Assembly (NCBI GenBank): GCA_002315815.1
Contig: DCIN01000013.1
Coordinates: 25,112 to 37,650 of the forward strand
Source: Bacteroidales bacterium UBA1725
GTDB taxonomy: Bacteria; Bacteroidota; Bacteroidia; Bacteroidales; UBA932
DNA length: 12,539 nucleotides
Reading direction: 5' to 3'
Part shown: in pieces, positions 7,023 through 12,539 of the stretch
Layout of the letters: the number at the start of each line of letters is the position of its first letter
Position numbering within the stretch: the first letter of the stretch is position 1
Position numbers and translations under genes: made by a program
Notes under the pieces: generated by a model
What the model was told of the DNA's origin: nothing
Seen by the model: only the letters and a program-made list of their open reading frames with translations
Databases searched by the model: none

Positions 7023-7048
7023 CTCCTCCCTCCTCCCTCCTCCTCCTC
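7014..7048. repeat. pure pyrimidine tract, 7-bp repeat CCTCCCT
   Basis: Thirty-five bases are all C or T. The unit CCTCCCT occurs three times (7018-7038), followed by CCT three times (7039-7047). The minus strand is correspondingly G-rich with three GGG runs and several GG runs, so it could form a G-quadruplex. The tract could also pair with the GGCGG-rich end of the preceding gene. Confidence 0.75.
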
Positions 7049-7302
7049 ATTATTGCCACAGTAATCGGGTCCCGGACCTCGTCGTCTGACTATTCTGTAT
7101 CCGATTCCCGTGTCTGCACGAGATTGTCGGGCTGTCGGTTGCCGGTCAGGACTGACGTTTCCCCATAGCAGCTTATCATCGTTCCCTCTGCTCCCGTATT
7201 GTCGGGGGCATTGTGGCATCGTAGTTATGAGCATATAGCGTATTAAGACAGCACTCGAAAAAAAAGCTGGGACCCAGATAGTGATTCCTGAAAAACAGTT
7301 GC

Positions 7303-7310
7303 TATATTTG
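7303..7310 (+). promoter_or_regulatory. -7 box of the LysE-family gene
   Basis: TATATTTG matches the Bacteroidota -7 consensus exactly. The -33 position, 19 bases upstream, reads AGTG, a weak match to TTTG. Only seven bases separate the box from the ATG at 7318, so the mRNA would have almost no leader. Confidence 0.6.
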
Positions 7311-7317
7311 CGTAATT

Positions 7318-7959
7318 ATGTTGTTTGCGTTCATCAAAGCCTTTCTTATGGGAGTGATAGTGGCCGCCCCTCCCGGCCCAGTGCTGTTTTTTGTGATGCA
7401 GAAGACTGTCTGCGACTCCCGCAAGGCCGGATTGTATGCAGGAATGGGATCAGCAATTGCTGATACTGTATATGCAGCGGTGGCTGTTTTCGCTCTTGGG
7501 CTCGTCAAGGATTTCATAGACAAGAACACCCCTCTGATTATGCTTGTAGGCGGTCTTCTCGTCGCTCTGGTTGGGTGGAATATGGCAAGAAAAAAAGTGA
7601 CCGGTCCCGTTATGGAGGGAGGAACTGACAAAAAGCCCTTCCTTTGGTACAGTGGTCAGACTATGGTGTGCGCCTTTTCCAATCCCGCTGCGCTTTTTGT
7701 GGCGATGTTCATTCTGGCTGTATTCAAACTGGATTCTGCATCTCTCAATTTCCCCGCCTGGCTGGTGCTGCCATTCGTGTTTGTAGGAGAAATCAGCTAC
7801 TGGACACTTCTGACTTTCCTGTTCAAACGTTTCTTGCACCCGGGTCCCCGTTTTTTAAACATCTTCAGCCGTGGGGCCGGTCTGGTAATCGTTGTGTTCG
7901 GACTATATTTGCTGGTTAAAGGAGTTATAGGCATTGTCGCCACCTCCGGCATTCAGTGA
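7318..7959 (+). CDS. LysE/RhtB-family transporter
   Basis: This 213-residue inner-membrane protein belongs to the LysE superfamily of amino-acid and small-metabolite exporters. The N-terminus carries the family signature around residues 11-22 (MGVIVAAPPGPV), followed by RKAGLYAGMGSAIADTVYA. About six hydrophobic segments can be seen: residues 5-25, 40-62, 70-90, around 115-137, 145-167 and 180-207. The length is normal. ATG at 7318 is preferred because it gives the usual short segment before the first motif. ATG at 7348 would truncate the first helix. The substrate cannot be told from sequence. The gene has its own promoter-like box and lies 34 bases before the PASTA gene. Confidence 0.88.
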   Translation: MLFAFIKAFLMGVIVAAPPGPVLFFVMQKTVCDSRKAGLYAGMGSAIADTVYAAVAVFALGLVKDFIDKNTPLIMLVGGLLVALVGWNMARKKVTGPVMEGGTDKKPFLWYSGQTMVCAFSNPAALFVAMFILAVFKLDSASLNFPAWLVLPFVFVGEISYWTLLTFLFKRFLHPGPRFLNIFSRGAGLVIVVFGLYLLVKGVIGIVATSGIQ

Positions 7960-7977
7960 ATGTCAGTAATTTCTTTG

Positions 7978-7985
7978 TAATCTTG
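7978..7985 (+). promoter_or_regulatory. weak -7 box before the PASTA gene
   Basis: TAATCTTG matches five of the six fixed positions of TAnnTTTG. The -33 position, 19 bases upstream, reads AGTG, the same weak match as for the previous gene. It ends eight bases before the ATG at 7994. Read-through from the LysE-family gene is an alternative. Confidence 0.3.
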
Positions 7986-7993
7986 TCTTCGTT

Positions 7994-8764
7994 ATGAAAA
8001 ACAACGACAATAAACAATCCCGATGGATTCTGAAGAATCTTGTTTCGGCACTGGTTTTTGTGCTTGGTTTCGTGCTTGTTACAAGCATCTTCCTCGCCAT
8101 TTATACACGGCATAACAAAGAGACTGAGGTTCCTGATTTCACCAACCTGACTTTCAGTCAGGCTCGCAATGTTGCTATATCCGCCGGACTACGGGCGGTG
8201 CAGGGGGATTCCGTCTATGTGCGCAGGCTCAAGCCGGGTGTGGTGTTCGACCAGTTACCCAAAGCAGGAACCCGGGTAAAACCAGGGCGTAAAATTCAGC
8301 TTACCACTAACACCACCCGGGCAAAGCAGGTTCCTATGCCATCGCTGGTCGGTTATTCTCTGCGTCAGGCAAGGGCTGAAATCCAGCGCAGTTCACTCGT
8401 CCTCGGAGAACTGATATACGAAGAGGATATTGCGACAAACAATGTACTGCGTCAACTCTGTGAAGGAAAAGAAATCGAACCCGGTTCTATGGTTACCAGC
8501 GGTTCCACAATAAATCTTGTTCTTGGCCTCGATTCCTCTGAGAATGTCACTTATGTGCCGGATTTATACGGCAAAAACTATCAGCAGGCATTGAACCTGT
8601 TGCAAGACAACTCCTTGAACATAGGCAGAGTCCGGTTTGACAGCAGGGTCAAGACCTATGCCGACTCTCTTTCGGCAACAGTTTATTTCCAAAGTCCATC
8701 ATCATCCGCAGGAGCGGTAGGGATGGGCACTTCAGTATCTTTCAGCCTCCGTTCTGTGGAGTGA
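7994..8764 (+). CDS. membrane-anchored PASTA-domain protein
   Basis: This 256-residue protein has a short cytoplasmic N-terminus, one membrane helix (about residues 14-37) and three PASTA repeats facing the periplasm. The repeats lie at about 44-107 (EVPDFTNLTFSQA), 113-178 (VPMPSLVGYSLRQA) and 186-253 (TYVPDLYGKNYQQA). PASTA domains in other bacteria bind peptidoglycan fragments or beta-lactams, usually fused to Ser/Thr kinases or penicillin-binding proteins. Here no kinase or transpeptidase domain is attached, as is common in Bacteroidota. A role in sensing or binding cell wall is inferred. The rluD-like gene starts 9 bases after its stop, a pairing seen in other Bacteroidales. Confidence 0.9.
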   Translation: MKNNDNKQSRWILKNLVSALVFVLGFVLVTSIFLAIYTRHNKETEVPDFTNLTFSQARNVAISAGLRAVQGDSVYVRRLKPGVVFDQLPKAGTRVKPGRKIQLTTNTTRAKQVPMPSLVGYSLRQARAEIQRSSLVLGELIYEEDIATNNVLRQLCEGKEIEPGSMVTSGSTINLVLGLDSSENVTYVPDLYGKNYQQALNLLQDNSLNIGRVRFDSRVKTYADSLSATVYFQSPSSSAGAVGMGTSVSFSLRSVE

Positions 8765-8773
8765 TTCCCAAAA

Positions 8774-9829
8774 ATGAAAGGAATGAGAGAAGAATTGGAA
8801 GAGAGAGAAGAATTGGAAGAGAGAGAGCAGTACGAGCATTTCCGACTGACTGTTGATCAAGGGCAGGCTCCGATGCGTATTGACAGATATATGGCCTCGC
8901 ATATGGAGGACACTTCCCGGAGCAGGGTACAGCAGGCTTTTAAGGAAGGATATGTCTTTCTCGGAGATGTTCGGGTCAAGGCAAACTATATAGTCAGGCC
9001 AGGTGATGTCATACGTTTCGTGATGCCATACAGGCGTCGCGGGATGGAAATAATACCTCAGGATATTCCTTTGGACATAGTTTATGAGGATGATGACGTG
9101 TTGGTCGTGAACAAACCTGCCGGTATGGTTGTCCATCCGGGGCACGGCAACTACGAAGGCACTCTTGTGAATGCCCTTTCGCACTATCTGGGCATCTGTC
9201 AGGGACCTGATGCCGAAGACGAGAGGATGGGTGTGCTGGTGCACCGCATAGACAAGGATACCAGCGGTCTGCTTGCTGTGGCAAAGAATGAGGCGGCTCA
9301 GCTCAAACTCGCCAGACAGTTCTTTGACCACAGCATAGAAAGACGGTATGTTGCTGTGGTTTGGGGCGATATGAAGGAAGATGAGGGAACGGTGGATGCA
9401 AGCATAGGCCGCGACCCCAACGACAGGTTGCGCTATCGTATCTACGAGGATGAAGACAAGGGCAAGCACGCCGTGACGCACTGGCGTGTACTGGAGAGAT
9501 TCGGTTATGTGACCTTTGTGGAATGCCGGCTGGAAACAGGGCGCACTCACCAGATAAGAGTGCATATGAGCAGTCTCGGACATCCGATTTTCAATGATGA
9601 GAGGTATGGTGGTTCAGAGATACGCAAGGGAACCATTTATGCCAGATACAGACAGTTCATCCGTAACTGCTTCGAGATATGTCCGAGGCAGGCTCTGCAT
9701 GCCAAGACTCTGGGGTTCGAGCACCCATCCAGTGGGAAGTGGCTGCAGTTCGATTCTGTAGTTCCGGCCGATATGTCCGCGCTTCTGGACAAATGGAGAA
9801 AATATTGTAATCAGATGCCGGAAGAATAG
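8774..9829 (+). CDS. rluD: RluA/RluD-family 23S rRNA pseudouridine synthase
   Basis: This 351-residue enzyme isomerises uridine to pseudouridine in RNA, probably 23S rRNA. An S4 RNA-binding domain lies at about residues 33-95 (RIDRYMA, SRVQQAFKEGYVFLGD). The synthase domain follows (about 100-320) with VVNKPAGMVVHPG and the catalytic motif HRIDKDTSGLL, with Asp160 the expected nucleophile position. ETGRTHQIRVHMSSLGHPI and HAKTLGFEHP complete the family pattern. The paralogue cannot be fixed exactly, so rluD is the family-level name. ATG at 8774 or 8783 is possible. Both lie just before an 18-bp repeat that adds an acidic-basic segment (REELEE twice) ahead of the S4 domain, a segment not needed by the family. 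Confidence 0.92.
   Translation: MKGMREELEEREELEEREQYEHFRLTVDQGQAPMRIDRYMASHMEDTSRSRVQQAFKEGYVFLGDVRVKANYIVRPGDVIRFVMPYRRRGMEIIPQDIPLDIVYEDDDVLVVNKPAGMVVHPGHGNYEGTLVNALSHYLGICQGPDAEDERMGVLVHRIDKDTSGLLAVAKNEAAQLKLARQFFDHSIERRYVAVVWGDMKEDEGTVDASIGRDPNDRLRYRIYEDEDKGKHAVTHWRVLERFGYVTFVECRLETGRTHQIRVHMSSLGHPIFNDERYGGSEIRKGTIYARYRQFIRNCFEICPRQALHAKTLGFEHPSSGKWLQFDSVVPADMSALLDKWRKYCNQMPEE
8785..8826. repeat. 18-bp tandem repeat in the rluD-like N-terminus
   Basis: The unit GAGAGAAGAATTGGAAGA occurs twice without mismatch (8785-8802, 8803-8820), followed by a partial third copy of six bases. It encodes two copies of REELEE in frame. The period is a multiple of three, so a change in copy number would lengthen or shorten the N-terminus without a frameshift. 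Confidence 0.9.
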
Positions 9830-9863
9830 CCGGAAGGATAAGAAGATATCAGGATTACCAAGT

Positions 9864-9893
9864 TTTTTTTGAGATTCACCAAGTGAGGTGAGA
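9864..9893. repeat. dispersed intergenic repeat, copy B
   Basis: This is the second copy of the element at 112-141, with 25 of 30 bases identical. It fills most of the 78-base gap between the rluD-like gene and lnt. GATTACCAAGT at 9853-9863, immediately upstream, resembles the GATTCACCAAGT inside the element, so the core motif is present twice here about 20 bases apart. No promoter match was found in this gap. Confidence 0.5.
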
Positions 9894-9907
9894 ATAATAC
9901 AGAAAGG

Positions 9908-11536
9908 ATGAAGAACAAAGGGATAATATGGATACTTGCGCTGCTTTCCGCCGCGCTTCTCAGTCTGCCCTGGCTTGTTCAGGGAGCCGGTTTCGTAGCT
10001 CTTTTCGCATTGGTGCCGCTCCTGTTGGCCGATGCTCTTGCCGATGAATTCCGCCTGAAGCATTTCTTCTTCTATCATTACAGTGCTTTCGTGCTCTGGA
10101 ATGCACTGACGACCTTCTGGGTGTGCAATGCGACCGTCGGAGGAGGTATCACCGCCATCTTGTGCAATGCATTGCAGATGTCTCTGGTCTGGTCCATTTT
10201 CCGCTTCAGCAAGAAAAGTCTGGGAGGAGTGCTGCCGTATCTGCTCCTCGCCTCATTGTGGATAGCTTGGGAAAAACTGTACTTCAACGTGGATATATCC
10301 TGGCCTTGGCTGGTGCTGGGAAACGCTTTTGCGTCCTCTCCTTCTATGGTCCAGTGGTATGAGTACAGTGGATCGCTGGGTGGTTCGCTCTGGGTATGGT
10401 GCTCCAACCTTCTGCTATTCTCCGTCCTGACAGTCTTTGCCGGCGGATGTTGGAGAAGATGGAATACTGTTGCCCGAATCTTCTACCTTGTCCTATTCAT
10501 TCCGGTACTGGTTTTCCCGCCAGTCCTGTCATCAAAAATCTACCGCAATTACGAAGAGAAATCCGAGAAATGTCTGGATGTTGTGGTGGCACAGCCGAAT
10601 TTCGACCCGTATCAGAAGTTCGAAAGCTATTCACAGAAACGCCAGAACGATATTCTTCTTGACCTGTATGACAATGCTCTCCCTGGCGACAGCCTTTCAC
10701 TTTCGCGTCCTGTGCTGCTTATAGCTCCGGAAACTTTTACTTCCGACATCAATCTGGATGCCGTACCCTTGTCTCCAACAGTGACATCGTTCGTGGAGTT
10801 CTTGCAGAGACATCAGAACGCAACGATGATTTTCGGTGCATCCACGGATAAAATCTACAATACTCGCAGCGCCCCGTCAATACTTGCCAGGCAGTACGGT
10901 GACTTGTGGGTGGAGAATCATAACAGCGCTCTGCTGTTGAGACCTTCGGGCTACTATGAGGTTTTTCACAAGAGCAAACTTGTGGTGGGGACGGAACTTA
11001 CCCCGTATCCGAAACTGTTTGTCCCTTTGGACAATTGGCTCAGCGGTCTGATGCACGTGCGTGGTCTGATGGGTCGCTGCATCGGTCAGAAGGAGGTCAG
11101 CCTCCTGCATCCAGACTCGCTTTCGGCAGTAGGCTGTGCTGTATGCTATGAATCAGTTTACGGAGACTATTGTCGTAACTATGTCCTCAAGGGAGCCGGA
11201 GCAATGACAGTGATAACCAATGATGCCTGGTGGGGGGATACTCCAGGATACAGACAGCATTTCAACTATTCAAGGCTCAGGGCGATTGAATTGCGCCGTG
11301 ACATTGCCAGATGCGGCAATACCGGAATCAGTGCTTTCATTAATCAGAAGGGGGATGTGGTATGCGAGTCGCGCTGGTGGACCAGGCAGACGCTTACAGG
11401 AAATCTCAATTTCAACTACGCTGAGACTTTCTTTGTGCGTCACGGAGATATATGCGGCAGATGTTGTACCCTGATAGCGATTCTGTTTCTCCTTTCCGCG
11501 CTTGTCAACCGTTTGACTCAAAAAAGAGTGGGATGA
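9908..11536 (+). CDS. lnt: apolipoprotein N-acyltransferase
   Basis: This 542-residue inner-membrane enzyme transfers the third acyl chain from phospholipid to the N-terminal cysteine of lipoproteins. The N-terminal half (to about residue 205) has several hydrophobic helices with the conserved WPWLVLGNAFA region (132-142). The C-terminal half is a nitrilase-like domain facing the periplasm. The catalytic triad is present: Glu275 in APETF, Lys355 in FHKSKLVVGTE, and Cys413 in CAVCYESVYG. A final membrane helix lies near 515-535. The start at 9908 gives a normal N-terminus, with a purine-rich AGAAAGG just in front. Its last 19 bases overlap the convergent ribbon-helix-helix-like gene. Confidence 0.95.
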   Translation: MKNKGIIWILALLSAALLSLPWLVQGAGFVALFALVPLLLADALADEFRLKHFFFYHYSAFVLWNALTTFWVCNATVGGGITAILCNALQMSLVWSIFRFSKKSLGGVLPYLLLASLWIAWEKLYFNVDISWPWLVLGNAFASSPSMVQWYEYSGSLGGSLWVWCSNLLLFSVLTVFAGGCWRRWNTVARIFYLVLFIPVLVFPPVLSSKIYRNYEEKSEKCLDVVVAQPNFDPYQKFESYSQKRQNDILLDLYDNALPGDSLSLSRPVLLIAPETFTSDINLDAVPLSPTVTSFVEFLQRHQNATMIFGASTDKIYNTRSAPSILARQYGDLWVENHNSALLLRPSGYYEVFHKSKLVVGTELTPYPKLFVPLDNWLSGLMHVRGLMGRCIGQKEVSLLHPDSLSAVGCAVCYESVYGDYCRNYVLKGAGAMTVITNDAWWGDTPGYRQHFNYSRLRAIELRRDIARCGNTGISAFINQKGDVVCESRWWTRQTLTGNLNFNYAETFFVRHGDICGRCCTLIAILFLLSALVNRLTQKRVG

Positions 11537-11748
11537 TTCTCATCCAGTGCTGACAGCACCCTTTCCATCAGAGTCTGTCTGATGAGGGAGGATTTGGATG
11601 AGACCTTGAACAGGCGGCAGTACTCGTCAATTGCTGCCATCTCTTTTTCGTTGAAGAGTACGGTCTTGCGATATTTCCTCAGAAGCAATTTCTTCTGTTT
11701 CTCCAGATAAAGGGGGTCGATTGCTGTCTTTTTATTCTTCTTTGCCAT
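11518..11748 (-). CDS. small ribbon-helix-helix-like protein
   Basis: This 76-residue basic protein starts MAKKNKKTAIDPLYLEKQ. After a Lys-rich N-terminus it shows a short strand (RKTVLFN, about 27-33), a helix (EKEMAAIDEYCRLF) and a second helix (SSKSSLIRQTLMERVLSAL), the order expected of ribbon-helix-helix DNA-binding proteins. DNA binding is inferred. ATG at 11748 is preferred because the longer in-frame extension would run far into the neighbouring gene. It overlaps the end of the thioredoxin-fold gene by 17 bases, so the two are probably translated from one mRNA. At its other end it overlaps lnt tail to tail. Confidence 0.75.
   Translation of the reverse strand: MAKKNKKTAIDPLYLEKQKKLLLRKYRKTVLFNEKEMAAIDEYCRLFKVSSKSSLIRQTLMERVLSALDENHPTLF
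11520..11545 (-). terminator. possible terminator of the leftward pair, inside coding sequence
   Basis: On the minus strand GGATGA-GAA-TCATCC (11545-11531) is a perfect 6-bp stem with a 3-base loop. After five bases (CACTC) comes a run of six T (11525-11520). The spacer is longer than usual for an intrinsic terminator. The structure lies across the end of the small gene and the end of lnt, where the two overlap. Confidence 0.35.
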
Positions 11749-12539
11749 TTGCAAGGGCAATATAGTGAATAATTTCCTGAAGATTGTCAAGTTCGAGCCT
11801 TCTTCCTGCAATTTCTCCGTCCTCGAGGGTGACGAATATCCTCGGAGTGCCGGTAACACCGTATAGTCTCTGATAATTGGAGCTGACTGAAGGGTCCCAT
11901 AGATGCACAATCCTCACGTTTCTGTTGTCCGTCTTCAGGTTCCGTTGCACTGCTTTCCAGGCCTTTCTGTCGGAACTTGTGTTGATTGCGTAGAAATTTA
12001 CGGGGACAGGTATCCAGTTCAGAAGCTTTGGAAGTTCGGAAATTTCAAGTCTGCACTTCATACAGTCTGTGGCATAGAAGAAGAGCACGCAGACTCTGCC
12101 TTTTTCCGGCACTGTGATTTTTCGGCCACCTTTGGACTGGAGCGTGATTTGCGGAGCTGTCATTCCAATCAGGGAACTTCTGTTGAATTCGGCGAAAATT
12201 TCTTTTTCCATATCCTCGAATTCGCTTCTGGTCCTGACGAGTCCACTCTTTATCCATTTGTCATACAGATGCACGGCCACTGCTTCTTCGCCCATAACTC
12301 TGGAGTGACTGTAGTGATCAAATATCTGGAGGGTGACGTGCTGACGTGTCAGTGAATCCCGGCACAGTTCGATAAGATTGTCGAATTCCTTATTCTTGAC
12401 TTCGTTATCTTCCCTGATCAGGGCAGCGTAGAATTGAGTCAGAAGGCTGTCGAGTCCGGCGTAACTGTCCTCATCAACAGCACCAGCCCCAAGTTCTGCT
12501 CCGGCAGAAACTTCAGGCTCTGTTCCGGCAGAAACTTCA
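11732..12539 (-). CDS. thioredoxin-fold protein, N-terminus beyond the window
   Basis: The frame is open to the right edge, so the gene is partial, with 268 residues visible. An internal ATG at 12295 is not the start, because clear coding sequence continues upstream of it (LDSLLTQFYAALIRED, EFDNLIELCRDSL). The C-terminal half is a thioredoxin-like domain: VCVLFFYATDCMKC with a CxxC at about 12064-12053, and VTGTPRIFV with the cis-proline. The upstream half is mostly helical. Such proteins in Bacteroidota are usually exported and resemble TlpA/AhpC-type thiol proteins; export here cannot be seen because the N-terminus is missing. The visible start carries an 8-residue repeat. The next gene overlaps its end by 17 bases. 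Confidence 0.85.
   Translation of the reverse strand, partial: EVSAGTEPEVSAGAELGAGAVDEDSYAGLDSLLTQFYAALIREDNEVKNKEFDNLIELCRDSLTRQHVTLQIFDHYSHSRVMGEEAVAVHLYDKWIKSGLVRTRSEFEDMEKEIFAEFNRSSLIGMTAPQITLQSKGGRKITVPEKGRVCVLFFYATDCMKCRLEISELPKLLNWIPVPVNFYAINTSSDRKAWKAVQRNLKTDNRNVRIVHLWDPSVSSNYQRLYGVTGTPRIFVTLEDGEIAGRRLELDNLQEIIHYIALANGKEE
12492..12539. repeat. 24-bp tandem repeat in the thioredoxin-fold gene
   Basis: Two adjacent 24-base units (12492-12515 and 12516-12539) share 21 of 24 bases, with TCCGGCAGAAACTTCA identical in both. On the minus strand they encode EVSAGTEP and EVSAGAEL in frame. The array runs to the window edge, so the copy number is unknown. An acidic, small-residue linker after a signal peptide is a possible context. 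Confidence 0.85.

Larger units (their letters stand above)
7011..7317. other. 307-base intergenic region
   Basis: The left end holds half of the stop-codon hairpin and the pyrimidine tract. The right end holds the promoter of the LysE-family gene. Between about 7050 and 7260 I see no supported gene on either strand, no T-rich terminator and no promoter match. Small palindromic pieces are present: GGTCC-C-GGACC near 7068-7078, and CTGGGACCCAG at 7267-7277 beside an A-run. None makes a convincing regulatory structure. A frame open on the minus strand runs into the antisense of the barrel gene and looks like a composition artefact. Confidence 0.5.

Noticed and set aside
6899..7234. 111-codon minus-strand frame reaching into the 7011-7317 gap
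   Set aside because: It runs through the pyrimidine tract and the antisense of the Gly/Met tail, giving low-complexity Glu/Gly and Pro/Ile runs; no sign of a real protein.
7262..7280. Palindrome CTGGGACCCAG beside an A8 run, as a leftward terminator
   Set aside because: Only a 4-bp stem remains once a loop is allowed, and no leftward gene lies upstream to terminate.
11749..11910. N-terminal extension of the ribbon-helix-helix-like gene
   Set aside because: The extension lies antisense-frame over the thioredoxin domain's coding sequence and lacks any motif; ATG 11748 gives a compact protein and a normal operon overlap.
11903..12355. 150-codon plus-strand frame opposite the thioredoxin-fold gene
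   Set aside because: Shadow of a well-supported gene on the other strand.

Overview
The window reads as a chromosomal segment of a member of the Bacteroidota, most likely order Bacteroidales. Three things point there: near-consensus Bacteroidota promoters (TTTG, 19 bases, TAnnTTTG); a general lack of Shine-Dalgarno sites in front of start codons; and family-specific proteins (an outer-membrane barrel with a carboxypeptidase-like N-terminal domain, a PASTA protein beside an RluD-type synthase, and a degenerate AAA/archaeal-type ATPase beside rplU). The genus cannot be fixed from the sequence. No tRNA, rRNA, CRISPR array, transposase, phage gene or recognisable defence cassette was seen.

Layout. 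Positions 1-215 hold no convincing gene. An ATPase-like gene runs leftward (1373-216) and ends in a 24-bp tandem repeat. It is divergent from rplU-rpmA, the ribosomal L21/L27 pair, which has an 85-91 base leader with an upstream ORF and two small hairpins. A strong intrinsic terminator separates rpmA from serS. serS is followed 8 bases later by ruvC (TTG start), and 13 bases after ruvC by a 983-residue outer-membrane beta-barrel protein. A 307-base gap (7011-7317) begins with a hairpin around the stop codon and a pure pyrimidine tract. Next, all rightward, come a LysE-family exporter, a membrane-anchored PASTA protein, an RluD-type pseudouridine synthase and lnt. Converging on lnt from the right edge are a small ribbon-helix-helix-like gene (11748-11518) and a thioredoxin-fold protein that overlaps it by 17 bases and runs off the window.

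Function. Most genes are housekeeping: ribosome proteins, seryl-tRNA charging, rRNA modification, Holliday-junction resolution and lipoprotein maturation. The PASTA protein, Lnt and the barrel concern the cell envelope. I see no clear new multi-gene system. The points most worth a second look are the ATPase whose P-loop has lost its lysine, its C-terminal repeats that each carry a stop codon, the rplU leader, and several short tandem repeats (24, 18, 24 and 7 bp) scattered through an otherwise ordinary region.
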